Below are positions 46,398-54,712 of a stretch of DNA of 64,000 nt, one piece after another. The notes below the pieces were generated by a model. It was not told where the DNA came from. It did no database searches and was given only the letters and a program-made list of their open reading frames with translations. Source of the stretch: Bacillus sp. SB49. Lineage in GTDB: Bacteria; Bacillota; Bacilli; Bacillales; Halobacillaceae. The stretch is taken from contig NZ_CP048117.1 of the NCBI RefSeq assembly GCF_000469135.2, forward strand, positions 1,215,501-1,279,500, given 5' to 3'. A program made the position numbers and the translations under genes. How positions within the stretch are numbered: position 1 is the first letter of the stretch; every line of letters starts with the position of its first letter.

Positions 46398-46858
46398 TAC
46401 ATTGCTTCTTGGACTGTCTTTTTATCCGCGACATAGATCAGTCGGAGTGCGATCAGCATCAGTACGATCGCTGTGCCCCGCTGCCAGTCGAAAGAAATTT
46501 GGAGACCGCCGAACAAACCGAAGTGATCGATGATGATCCCTCCGACAAGCTGTCCGATGACGGTCGCAATATTCGTTGCGATGACACCGATCTTCGGCAC
46601 GGCGAGAATGGTAAGGAACAAGTATCCGACACCGAACCAGACGGCCGTCAACTGCCACTTCGGCGCATCAAGGACGGCGAGGAAATCCCCCTGTCCGAAG
46701 AATAATACGACGATGGCCAGCATCAACGCTCCGGTGAAAAAAGTCATAAAGGTACTCTCATACGTACCTGCGTGTTTACTGAATGCTCCGTTGATCGAGG
46801 ATTGGGAGCTGAGAAGCACTCCACCGATCACAGAAGCTGCTACTAAAAGAATCCCCAT
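46397..46858 (-). CDS. YdcZ/DMT-type small transporter, second of pair
   Basis: A 153-aa membrane protein with five predicted helices. GGVLLSSQSSINGAFSKHAGTYESTF and APKWQLTAVWFGVGYLFLTILAVPKIG are typical of the YdcZ (DUF606) half-size DMT family, which often occur as two adjacent genes forming a hetero-oligomer. It follows its partner by 12 bp, GGAGGAG before ATG. Substrate unknown. Confidence 0.88.
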   Translation of the reverse strand: MGILLVAASVIGGVLLSSQSSINGAFSKHAGTYESTFMTFFTGALMLAIVVLFFGQGDFLAVLDAPKWQLTAVWFGVGYLFLTILAVPKIGVIATNIATVIGQLVGGIIIDHFGLFGGLQISFDWQRGTAIVLMLIALRLIYVADKKTVQEAM

Positions 46859-46870
46859 TTTTTCTCCTCC

Positions 46871-47299
46871 TTAATAAATCAGAATCAGTGCGGCCGCCAT
46901 CAATAGGACGGCAATGATTTTTTCTTTTTTGACTTTCCGTGCTTTACTGCCGAGCCATCCCTTATGCTCGATGACCATGCTCATCGCCATTTGCCCGACG
47001 ATGACGCTGATCATGGCTGCACCGACGCCGACAAGTGGTACGGCGATGACCAAGATCGTTAAGTAGGTCATTCCCAGCAGTCCTCCGGTCAGCTGCCATT
47101 TAGGTGCTTGGAAGGTGTAGGACAAGGAGCCTTTTCCTAAAAATAAGAGAACGATTCCAAGGATAATGGAACCGACCAGAAAGTTATAAAAGCTTGCTTC
47201 GAGCTTCCCGATGGATTGACCAAGTTCTCCATAGATCGCCCCTTCGATGCTCAAAGACAAACCTGCAATCAGTGCGACGATATACATCCATAGTTTCAT
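46871..47299 (-). CDS. YdcZ/DMT-type small transporter, first of pair
   Basis: A 142-aa membrane protein homologous to the next gene (LSIEGAIYGELGQSIGKLEASF and APKWQLTGGLLGMTYLTILVIAVPLVG match its partner). GGAGGGG precedes the ATG. Its promoter carries a TCGA-N6-TCGA operator like that of the ArsR gene just upstream, so it is probably controlled by that repressor. Confidence 0.88.
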   Translation of the reverse strand: MKLWMYIVALIAGLSLSIEGAIYGELGQSIGKLEASFYNFLVGSIILGIVLLFLGKGSLSYTFQAPKWQLTGGLLGMTYLTILVIAVPLVGVGAAMISVIVGQMAMSMVIEHKGWLGSKARKVKKEKIIAVLLMAAALILIY

Positions 47300-47327
47300 G
47301 ATTTTCCCCTCCTGTTATATCTACAAT

Positions 47328-47341
47328 TCGAATAATGTCGA
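47328..47341 (-). promoter_or_regulatory. predicted ArsR-type operator before the YdcZ pair
   Basis: TCGA-ATAATG-TCGA (plus-strand reading), same half-sites and spacing as 47696-47709. It lies about 10 bases upstream of a TATAAC -10-like element on the minus strand. Confidence 0.6.
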
Positions 47342-47345
47342 TATG

Positions 47346-47374
47346 AAAAACAAAAAAAAGAGCTCACAGCTCTT
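47346..47374 (-). terminator. terminator overlapping the end of the ArsR-type gene
   Basis: On the minus strand AAGAGCT-N3-AGCTCTT is followed by an eight-T run. It includes the last codons of the regulator gene and separates it from the YdcZ pair. Confidence 0.8.
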
Positions 47375-47681
47375 CTTTCATGTAGGCAGCCACTTTCTGG
47401 ATGACCGCTTCATTTCTCCGGTAGTAGGTCCACTTCCCGTGACGTTCGGATTCCAGCAGCCCTGCTTTCTGCATCATCGCCAAATAATGCGAGACCGTCG
47501 ATTGGGACATGTCGGACTGTTCCTGGATATCTCCAACACATATGCCGCCTTTGTGATGAATCGTTTCCGAAAGGTGGTCGGCCGGCTTGTCGATGTAAGT
47601 CATAGGATCCTTCAACCACCGGAGCATTTCCAAACGTTTTTCGTTGGCCAACACTTTGAAAATTTCTACGTAGTTTTCCAT
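47364..47681 (-). CDS. ArsR-family winged-helix repressor, apparently leaderless
   Basis: A 105-aa regulator: YVEIFKVLANEKRLEMLRWLKD, ICVGDIQEQSDMSQSTVSHYLAMMQKAGLLESERHGKWTYYRRNE is a complete ArsR winged helix. No metal-cysteine box is visible apart from one Cys in GGICVGD. The TTGACA-17-TAGTAT promoter ends 7 bases before ATG 47681 and there is no ribosome binding site, so the mRNA should begin at or next to the start codon. Probable targets are itself and the two YdcZ transporter genes. Confidence 0.9.
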   Translation of the reverse strand: MENYVEIFKVLANEKRLEMLRWLKDPMTYIDKPADHLSETIHHKGGICVGDIQEQSDMSQSTVSHYLAMMQKAGLLESERHGKWTYYRRNEAVIQKVAAYMKEEL

Positions 47682-47688
47682 GGGGACT

Positions 47689-47717
47689 ATACTAATCGAT
47701 GATGTTCGATCTGTCAA
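47689..47717 (-). promoter_or_regulatory. ArsR gene promoter with operator in the spacer
   Basis: Minus strand: TTGACA (47717-47712), 17-bp spacer, TAGTAT (47694-47689). The spacer contains TCGA-N6-TCGA (47696-47709). A repressor bound here would occlude RNA polymerase directly. Confidence 0.85.
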
Positions 47718-47818
47718 AAAGACGGCATCGGGAAAAATAAGAAAGAAAGGGCCGAGACAGAGGGGATGCCTTCGGAATGTCGAATGAAATAGAATCGTAA
47801 CTAAAGGAGGAAGCACAC

Positions 47819-48157
47819 ATGATTGATGTACATAACAAAACATTTGTATCCGTCCAAAATACGGAGGACGGGGAAGTATCCGCAGAAACGACGTTCCATT
47901 ATTATCAGGAAGAAAGCATCATTTACGCGGATTACAGCGGAGGCGACATTGTGAAAGGGAGTCTGGTCGGAATCGTCAAGGAGGACGATACGCTGGAATT
48001 CCGCTACAACCATGTTAATAACCAGAAGGAAATCCGCGGCGGATCATGCGTCTCGACACCAGTCTTAACGAAGGAAGGGAAATTGGAACTTTGGGAAAGC
48101 TGGCAGTGGAATGATAAGGCACAGACAAGAGGGGAATCATTGATCCGGGAAGTTTAA
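47819..48157 (+). CDS. conserved hypothetical protein (Bacillus lipocalin-like/'n-acetylglutamate synthase'-labelled type)
   Basis: A 112-aa beta-rich soluble protein (FVSVQNTEDGEVSAETTFHYYQEESIIYADYSGGDIVKGSLVG pattern, alternating strands and turns, WESWQW near the end). Relatives in bacilli are often labelled n-acetylglutamate synthase without support; there is no GNAT or kinase motif here. AAAGGAGGAAG precedes ATG 47819. It is divergent from the ArsR gene. Confidence 0.7.
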   Translation: MIDVHNKTFVSVQNTEDGEVSAETTFHYYQEESIIYADYSGGDIVKGSLVGIVKEDDTLEFRYNHVNNQKEIRGGSCVSTPVLTKEGKLELWESWQWNDKAQTRGESLIREV

Positions 48158-48232
48158 GTGAAATGGAGGTATGTCCCGGCCGCCTGTCACATATCCTATA
48201 GTCAATGACTTACTTCAAGGGAGTGGATGGGC

Positions 48233-48454
48233 ATGGGATTCACTTATGGGAAGGACGAGCTGATCGGTGATATACAGGAGCTGTTCGCCAAACACAATGT
48301 CCAGGCGATTCATGTGAAAGAGGAAGGGACGCTGTTCTCCATAGACCAGGACGGATCATTTCGGATCGGAGTCGGAGCTACGATCGTCGCTTTCGACCGG
48401 CATCCGGATGATAAGACGACCTTCCAGGTGATTGATGGCGGACGGAAGAAATGA
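48233..48454 (+). CDS. small hypothetical protein
   Basis: A 73-aa soluble protein (MGFTYGKDELIGDIQELF...). ATG 48233 is preferred to 48227 by its distance of 9 bases from AAGGGAG. No family recognised; a helix, two or three strands and a basic C-terminus (GGRKK) are predicted by eye. A strong terminator follows. Confidence 0.6.
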   Translation: MGFTYGKDELIGDIQELFAKHNVQAIHVKEEGTLFSIDQDGSFRIGVGATIVAFDRHPDDKTTFQVIDGGRKK

Positions 48455-48462
48455 AGGCATAG

Positions 48463-48502
48463 GAAAGGTCCTGAGCTTCGATTTGAGCTCAGGACCTTTT
48501 AT
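48463..48502 (+). terminator. terminator
   Basis: AAGGTCCTGAGCT/AGCTCAGGACCTT, a perfect 13-bp stem, then TTATG; also usable from the minus strand. Confidence 0.9.
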
Positions 48503-48514
48503 GTGTTCATTCGG

Positions 48515-48697
48515 TCAGGCTTTTTTCCAATATGCAGCTTCTTTGTTGGAACGAAGCGGAGGGAATGTATCCCCGTTGCTCAGTTCGATATGTTTTTCAT
48601 CTTCCGTCACATCTCCACTGCCACCATCTACTAATCCGTCAAATTGGTATGTTCCTGCTTCAGGTGCCTGTTCTCCAGTCTTGTAACGGTCTGCCAT
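48515..48697 (-). CDS. YjzC-like small protein
   Basis: A 60-aa protein. RYKTGEQAPEAGTYQFDGLVDG, then IELSNGDTFPP and YWKKA, follow the YjzC family pattern (RFKPGEKAP..G.Y, ..GD.FP). YjzC-type proteins are small and of unknown function. ATG 48697 rather than ATG 48709 fits the AAAGGA site. Confidence 0.8.
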   Translation of the reverse strand: MADRYKTGEQAPEAGTYQFDGLVDGGSGDVTEDEKHIELSNGDTFPPLRSNKEAAYWKKA

Positions 48698-48864
48698 TTG
48701 TAAAAACATCCTTTCCGATTTTGGTTATATTTTGTGTGCGCACATAGGCTATATATCCAGATAAAACCAATCGAAAACATGTTTTTACCAAAATGTTACA
48801 TTTGTAGGAGGGGTGAGCAGAAGGGACTATGGGAAAGAGCCTTTGTATCTTTTCTCTGCTTTAT

Positions 48865-49611
48865 CTACAGTCTGTCCGCCCGCTCCTCATCGGATATGAG
48901 TGGGCAGGTCGGGCAGCAGTTCTTCTTGTTTCCCTGGTGCAGCATGTACTTCATGCAGCAGTGTCTGCGCACGTAGGTCCCTTTACCGTTCTCCTTTTCG
49001 AAAAAGCGGAATTCGAAGTGAAGTGGGTTGACCGTGCCGTCCTCAAACAGCTCTTCGGAAGTGAACCAGTGCAGGACTTTTTCCGCGAAGTCTTTCTTCT
49101 CCGGGTGCTCTTCAGCGAAAGCGAGACTCCGTTGGTGCAGGTTGTGACTGACAATCGAGCGCATGTGCGTCGATTTGCAGTTCGATGCTTTCGCAATCGT
49201 TTGGAACAACGGCTGAAGATTCTCCGTAATGAACCGGCGGATACGATCCTTCACTTCTTCTTCGGTCAAGTCTTCGATGGAAGCCACCGCTTCTTCACGG
49301 ATGACGTAGTTCATTTTATTTTTTTCCAAGCATTCGATGCCGATATTCTCAGGCGAAGCATCGATGACGAGCCCGTATTTCACGATCGTTTCGTACATGC
49401 CCATCGTCATGACCGAATACATCTTCCCGAACAACAGCCCGGTGATCGATAGGTCGGGGGCTGCCAACCCTTCGTTCTGAGCTTCCAATAAAGCGCGGCA
49501 TGCCGGTTTATGGTCGATGAGGCTTTCCAGCTCATGTGTAATTTTATGTTCATGGTCCGTGCCGATATAGAACCGGTGGTCCTGTTTTAATTGCTCCCAT
49601 GCAGTATTCAT
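48865..49611 (-). CDS. FhuF-like ferric-siderophore reductase ([2Fe-2S])
   Basis: A 248-aa protein ending with RRHCCMKYMLHQGN..CCPTCPL, the CC-x(10-13)-C-x2-C type iron-sulfur motif of FhuF-family ferric reductases. The rest is a helical IucA/IucC-C-terminal/FhuF-like domain. It would release iron from imported siderophores by reduction in the cytoplasm. TAGGAG lies 8 bases before ATG 49611. It is divergent from the siderophore synthetase operon, with a Fur box between them. Confidence 0.85.
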   Translation of the reverse strand: MNTAWEQLKQDHRFYIGTDHEHKITHELESLIDHKPACRALLEAQNEGLAAPDLSITGLLFGKMYSVMTMGMYETIVKYGLVIDASPENIGIECLEKNKMNYVIREEAVASIEDLTEEEVKDRIRRFITENLQPLFQTIAKASNCKSTHMRSIVSHNLHQRSLAFAEEHPEKKDFAEKVLHWFTSEELFEDGTVNPLHFEFRFFEKENGKGTYVRRHCCMKYMLHQGNKKNCCPTCPLISDEERADRL

Positions 49612-49658
49612 GAAAATGACTCCTACATTTTGGATTTTTCCAGGCATAACGCTGGAAA

Positions 49659-49673
49659 TGAGAACTACTTTCA
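49659..49673. promoter_or_regulatory. Fur box between the reductase and the siderophore operon
   Basis: TGAGAACTACTTTCA matches the 7-1-7 Fur core at 10 of 14 positions. Its position between divergent iron genes supports joint control; promoters on either side are not obvious. Confidence 0.7.
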
Positions 49674-49816
49674 ATTATAAAAGAAGATGGCGTTCCTCTC
49701 AACTATTCGAACAGGCATAATGTGCCCGTCTCGTCGTAAGCTAAGCCTATGGTGATTAACCCGGCTGGAAAGAGGGAATAGGGTAGTCCGTATCAAGATG
49801 GAAAGGAAAGAACCCA

Positions 49817-51586
49817 ATGCATAACGAAACGAATCGTACCACCTACATACAAAATCAAGCCGACCGGATCATTCTTCACCTTTTAATGCAGGCGATGATC
49901 AGGGAAAAGGCCTATCCATACGATCTCCTTCCAAACGGGGCCGCATTTCCAATCGGCAAAGCGGCACTGGAGGTAGAGATCACCCATACATACAGGCTTG
50001 GGCAGCTCGATATCGCCCGCGTTCAGTATGTGGAAGGAGAAGATGTGCAGGAAATAACGGACCCGCTGCAGGTCCTGGGTCTCTTCCTGCCGACGGATGA
50101 TCCTTTCTATATAGAAGTGAAGAACAGTGTCCGGAATCTCGCACTTGCACTCACCGCGTCAGAAGAACGGAACCAGGAAGTGGAACAAGAAGCCGAAGCG
50201 CTCGGTGTATCGGATGTTTTTTCTTATGTTCTCCAAAAAAAATCAAAAATGTTCAGTCCTCTGACATTTTTCGAACAGCTGGTCATCCAGGGACACACGA
50301 TTCATCCATGCGCCCGAACGAGGATCGGCCTGTCCGAAAAAGAAGCAAGGCTGTATGCTCCGGAGTGGGGTGGGACACCGGCGGTTATTCCCGTCGCCGT
50401 TCATAAACAGTTATTCCGGGAGACCCTCATGGAGGGGAAAACGGTGAAAGAAATTCTTTTTGCGGAATATCCAGAAGTGGAAAAAGCCTTCCTGTCTGAG
50501 ATAAACCATCCTGATGATTATGCTTTAATTCCCGTCCATCCATGGCAGTGGAAGCATACGATCGTTAAGGATTACCAAGCGGATATAGAAGCCGGCAGAA
50601 TCAAGCGTGTAAAAGGCGCGGACATTGCGACAGCTGCGCTCATTTCCTTCCGCTCCCTTGCACCGTTAAATAATCAATGGAAGCACCATATTAAAACAGC
50701 CGTCAACATCCAAATGACGAGTGCGGTGCGGACGGTGTCTGCCGCATCCACTTACAACGGGCCGATGCTTTCCCGGTTTTTCAAGGATTTGCTTGAGTCC
50801 GATGAAGCATTACGCTCCCATTTGAGCACCATGAAAGAACCGGCAGCGATCCATTATCAACCGTCCACAGGAGTGGAGGATGTCCATTTCTTTCAGAAAA
50901 ATTTGGCGGCTATTGTAAGAGAAAATCCGGAGCATGCATTAGGTGATGAGGAAGTAGCGATTCCGGGGGCTTCCCTGCTCGCGCCTTCTCCCGTGTCCGG
51001 AAAAACGATTGCGGAGGAAGCATCGGAACGGGCAGGATCTCCGCGTTCCTTCATCCGCCGCTATGCCGAAGCGCTTCTGCCTGGAGTGCTGCATCTGTTA
51101 GGAGAATACGGGATCGCTATGGAAGCGCACCTCCAGAATGCAGTGGTCGTCTTCAAAGGCGGGCATCCGCTGCGGACGATCCTTCGTGATCACGGCGGCA
51201 TCCGCGTGCTGGAGAAGCGGCTCGCTGAACATTTCGGTGATGTACCGATTGATGCAAGCACCAATTTGCTGACTGATGATACCGAAGAGCTGCTTGATAT
51301 CTTTACCCATTCGGTGCTGCATAACCATCTCGGTGAAATTATCGTACAGTTGGCAAGAAAGACCGGATGTGCCGAAGACGGTCTGTGGGCGGAAGTGGAG
51401 AAGGTAATCAAGGAAACGGCCGTCCGCCTGTCGGAAGAAGCAAGGGAAGATATCCAGCGAATCCTGCACCGGCCGGCTCGGATGAAGGCGCTCGTGCAGA
51501 TGCGGTTGAAGAATGAAGTGACGGAGAATCGCTATGTAGATATGCCGAATCCGTTTACAAAGGAAAGCGAGGTGCGTGGACGATGA
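49817..51586 (+). CDS. NIS siderophore synthetase (IucA/IucC family), first
   Basis: A 589-aa ATP-dependent amide/ester ligase joining a carboxylate such as citrate to an amine. It has the family motifs GHTIHPCARTRIG (about residue 158), VHPWQWKHT, KTAVNIQMTSAVRTVS and the late HLQNAVVV. The usual Lys in HPxxKxR is Arg here. AAAGGAAAG precedes ATG 49817. Its last 4 bases overlap the next synthetase (ATGA). It is too long and intact to be anything else; the substrate is not known. Confidence 0.94.
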   Translation: MHNETNRTTYIQNQADRIILHLLMQAMIREKAYPYDLLPNGAAFPIGKAALEVEITHTYRLGQLDIARVQYVEGEDVQEITDPLQVLGLFLPTDDPFYIEVKNSVRNLALALTASEERNQEVEQEAEALGVSDVFSYVLQKKSKMFSPLTFFEQLVIQGHTIHPCARTRIGLSEKEARLYAPEWGGTPAVIPVAVHKQLFRETLMEGKTVKEILFAEYPEVEKAFLSEINHPDDYALIPVHPWQWKHTIVKDYQADIEAGRIKRVKGADIATAALISFRSLAPLNNQWKHHIKTAVNIQMTSAVRTVSAASTYNGPMLSRFFKDLLESDEALRSHLSTMKEPAAIHYQPSTGVEDVHFFQKNLAAIVRENPEHALGDEEVAIPGASLLAPSPVSGKTIAEEASERAGSPRSFIRRYAEALLPGVLHLLGEYGIAMEAHLQNAVVVFKGGHPLRTILRDHGGIRVLEKRLAEHFGDVPIDASTNLLTDDTEELLDIFTHSVLHNHLGEIIVQLARKTGCAEDGLWAEVEKVIKETAVRLSEEAREDIQRILHRPARMKALVQMRLKNEVTENRYVDMPNPFTKESEVRGR

Positions 51587-53487
51587 CCGTGACAGAACGA
51601 TCGTTGTTGAAGGAAGAAGCGGATTGTCTGCAGTTTTTACAGAAGCAGCATCCCGAAGAGGTGGATAGATTTCTCGAATACCTTCCGGAAGGCAGAAGAG
51701 GAATAGTGAAAAAGCTGTCCGATGCCTATTTCCGTGAGAATATCGACGGGGCGTATGAGAAGGCCGCTGCGATTCCGGTAAAAACGGAGGGAGGACAGTT
51801 GAACCGTGCCGTCCTTCCCTCTATGTACAACGGACTGCAAGGCTATGACTTCCAACCCGAGCTTACTTATCAAGCGGTAACATTCGGAACTTACGGCGTA
51901 ATGTTCGCCGTCGATGGTGAATCTGCTTTCCAGCGTGTCCACACGACCGGAGAAGTCGTCTATTTCGATGCTGGAAGTTATCGCCCTGTCGAAACGGCGT
52001 CGGAGCTTTCCCGACTGCTTTTCAGCAGGGAAAAGTATCCGAATGTGGATACGTTCATAAGGGAACTTAATAACGGAGCGGCGAATCTGACACTTGCCTT
52101 GATGAATCAGGAGCAGTGGGCGACGAGCGTGAGAGAAGAGGCTGCAGGCAGAACTTCGACAATCGAATATGCCCTCTCCCATTTCAGGGAACCGAGTCTT
52201 TTCTTTGAACAGCTTGTCACAGACGGTCACCATCTTCATCCTGGGGCGAAGACGAAGCTGGGACTGAGCTATTCGGATGTGCTGCGCTATTCCCCTGAGT
52301 TCCGACAGTCTTTCGCTCTCCGGTTTGTTGCCGTCCGGCAGAACCGGGTGATCAAGACGACCCAGGCATCCCTGCTTGCTGATTGCTATCCAGAGTGTTT
52401 ACAGGAGGCGGGGAAGGAACTGGCGGCGAGAGGGCTTCCGGCTCAGGATTATGAGATTCTGCCTGTCCATCCGTGGCAGTTCGAGCATGCCATCCCTGAC
52501 ATTTATAAGGAAGAATGTGCCTCCGGGGACGTTGTTCTTCTTCCTGGAACGGTTCTGCCGGTCGATGCCACTTCCTCTTTCCGGACGGTCACTTCCAAAA
52601 AGAAGGGTGCCCCGGTGTTGAAGCTTGCCGTCAACAGCCAGATGACTTCCACAGTCCGGTCAATCTCTACACAGACCGCGCTCAATACGACCGTCTTTTC
52701 GGAAATGCTGGCGGCAATCCTTGAGCGGGAGCCGCAGCTTGACGGTTTTCTTCCCCTGTATGAACTTGGCGGAGCCGCTTTTCATACGGATGACCGGCTG
52801 AAAAGCAGGAACTTGACGATGCTGATCCGGGAAAGCATCGATGACAAACTGGAACAGGGAGAGGCGGCCGTTGCCGGGATGGCGCTGTATGCGAAGTCTC
52901 CGATGTACAACGGAACGATCATTCAAGAAATCGTGGAGAACTCACCATTATCCCGGCTCGAATTCTTTATCGACTATGTAGAAAAAGTGCTTCCCGGTTA
53001 TTTGACGCTGATGGTCAAATATGGAGTCGCCCTGGAAGGCCATCTTCAGAACAGCATTCCGGTTTTCAAGGACGGCCGGCTCACCAGGTTTTTCTTCCGG
53101 GACTGGGGCGGGGCCAGGATATATACAGAACGACTCCGGTTTCACGGAATGAAGCCCGCCTTCGCACCGGATTCCGTCTCGATTACCAACGACATCTCTG
53201 ATATGCACAACAAGCTGTATTACACCGTATTCCAAAACCATTTCGGAGAGATCATTAAGCAGCTCGTCACCTCTTCTGAAGAAGAAGCGCAGTACTGGAA
53301 GGCTGTGAGAGAGGTGTCCGATCGTGTCTTGACGTCGCTTATGGAAGATGCGCCGGAAGCGGTGGAGACGGACCGTGCGTTTTTATACCAGCCTGCCGTC
53401 ATGCATAAATCGCTCGCGACGATGCGTCTGACAGCAAGTAAAGGGTACGGCTATAATGCTGTGCCGAATCCATTAGCTAAAGGATGA
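51583..53487 (+). CDS. NIS siderophore synthetase (IucA/IucC family), second
   Basis: A 634-aa enzyme of the same family. Motifs are GHHLHPGAKTKLGLS (about residue 215), VHPWQFEHAIPD, KLAVNSQMTSTVRSIS and EGHLQNSIPVFKDG with FFRDWGGARIY. The two enzymes presumably act in sequence on one citrate-polyamine or amino-acid scaffold, as SfaD/SfaB do for staphyloferrin A. It is 7 bases from the PLP enzyme gene. Confidence 0.94.
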   Translation: MTVTERSLLKEEADCLQFLQKQHPEEVDRFLEYLPEGRRGIVKKLSDAYFRENIDGAYEKAAAIPVKTEGGQLNRAVLPSMYNGLQGYDFQPELTYQAVTFGTYGVMFAVDGESAFQRVHTTGEVVYFDAGSYRPVETASELSRLLFSREKYPNVDTFIRELNNGAANLTLALMNQEQWATSVREEAAGRTSTIEYALSHFREPSLFFEQLVTDGHHLHPGAKTKLGLSYSDVLRYSPEFRQSFALRFVAVRQNRVIKTTQASLLADCYPECLQEAGKELAARGLPAQDYEILPVHPWQFEHAIPDIYKEECASGDVVLLPGTVLPVDATSSFRTVTSKKKGAPVLKLAVNSQMTSTVRSISTQTALNTTVFSEMLAAILEREPQLDGFLPLYELGGAAFHTDDRLKSRNLTMLIRESIDDKLEQGEAAVAGMALYAKSPMYNGTIIQEIVENSPLSRLEFFIDYVEKVLPGYLTLMVKYGVALEGHLQNSIPVFKDGRLTRFFFRDWGGARIYTERLRFHGMKPAFAPDSVSITNDISDMHNKLYYTVFQNHFGEIIKQLVTSSEEEAQYWKAVREVSDRVLTSLMEDAPEAVETDRAFLYQPAVMHKSLATMRLTASKGYGYNAVPNPLAKG

Positions 53488-53494
53488 CAGAAAG

Positions 53495-54712
53495 ATGAAA
53501 GCCATCGAAAGATATATAGAAGAAAGACAGGATCATTCGAATCCTGTCTGTGCCTATGTGTATGATCTTACCCGGCTCGAAAAGCATGCCGGGATGATCA
53601 AGGAGACGCTCCCGGATTTTTGTTCCTTCTTTTACGCGATGAAGGCGAATCCGGACCGACACCTTCTGAAGACGCTCGCACCGATCATCGACGGGTTTGA
53701 TGTCGCATCAGGGGGAGAGATCGCCAAAGCGGCTGCCTATGGAAAGCCGATGGTCTTCGGTGCCCCAGGGAAGAAGCAGAGCGAAATCGAGATTGCGATG
53801 GAGGAAGGTGTCCGTTATATCAACGTCGAAAGCACCCATGATTGGGACCGCATTGCCCATTTAGCTGAGGAAAAAGGTATATCCATTCCTGTCCTGCTCC
53901 GCGTCAACTTAAGCAGCGACGTACCGGAAAGCCACCACATGATGTCCGGTGTTCCAAGTCAGTTCGGAATGTCGGAGGAAGATGTGGCGGCCTGCATCAA
54001 GCAGTCGGAGAAAGAAAGCAGAGTGTCGATTGCAGGCTTTCATTTCCATGCCATGTCCAACAATCTCGATGCAGAAGCACACGTGCGATTTGTCCAGCTC
54101 TGCGTAGAGAAAGCAGACGATTGGCGCCGGCGCTACGGGTTGAAAGCCTCGATCATCGATATCGGCGGAGGGATCGGTATCAACTATTGGAACCCGGAAG
54201 AACCGTTTGACTGGAAAGCATTCGCCGCCGGTATGCACCGGCTGGATCCGGAGGGATGGACGCTTATCCTGGAAATCGGACGTTACTTGACGGCAGCGAG
54301 TGGTTATTATGTGACGGAAGTGCTGGATGTGAAAGAAAACCACGGCCAATGGTTTGCCGTCGTGCGGGGCGGTACCCATCATTTACGGCTGCCGGCCGCC
54401 TGGAAGATGAGCCATCCTTTCCGCATTCATTCGGTCGAATCATGGCCGTATCCCTTCAAGCGTCCTGGTGTAGAGAAGGGAAATGTCACGATCGCCGGAG
54501 AACTCTGTACGCCGAACGACGTGCTCGTTCGCGGTGATTACGTGGACAACCTGCGGGCCGGCGATATCGTTATTTTCGAATACGCGGGAGCTTACGCATG
54601 GACGATTTCCCATCACGATTTTCTCAGTCATCCCCACCCGGAACACGTGTATGTTCGGGATGGGGAAGTGCTTGCTCAGGAAGATGCTGGAACGCTTCCT
54701 CGAGAAAAGTGA
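53495..54712 (+). CDS. fold-III PLP enzyme (SbnH/SfaC-like decarboxylase or racemase) of the siderophore operon
   Basis: A 405-aa member of the Orn/DAP/Arg decarboxylase family. The PLP lysine is K50 in FFYAMKANPDRHLL, followed by FDVASGGEIAKA, IDIGGGIGINYW, LEIGRYLTAASGYY, and C338-x3-D342 in GELCTPNDVL, the active-site pair at the dimer interface. In staphyloferrin B, SbnH decarboxylates a citryl-amino acid; in staphyloferrin A, SfaC probably supplies D-ornithine. The C-x3-D motif favours decarboxylation, while absence of diaminopropionate genes argues against staphyloferrin B itself. The 3' end overlaps the convergent MerR gene by 89 bp. Confidence 0.9.
   Translation: MKAIERYIEERQDHSNPVCAYVYDLTRLEKHAGMIKETLPDFCSFFYAMKANPDRHLLKTLAPIIDGFDVASGGEIAKAAAYGKPMVFGAPGKKQSEIEIAMEEGVRYINVESTHDWDRIAHLAEEKGISIPVLLRVNLSSDVPESHHMMSGVPSQFGMSEEDVAACIKQSEKESRVSIAGFHFHAMSNNLDAEAHVRFVQLCVEKADDWRRRYGLKASIIDIGGGIGINYWNPEEPFDWKAFAAGMHRLDPEGWTLILEIGRYLTAASGYYVTEVLDVKENHGQWFAVVRGGTHHLRLPAAWKMSHPFRIHSVESWPYPFKRPGVEKGNVTIAGELCTPNDVLVRGDYVDNLRAGDIVIFEYAGAYAWTISHHDFLSHPHPEHVYVRDGEVLAQEDAGTLPREK

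Noticed and set aside
47780-47791. Possible third ArsR operator (TCGGAATGTCGA) before 47819
   Set aside because: The half-site and spacing do not match TCGA-N6-TCGA.
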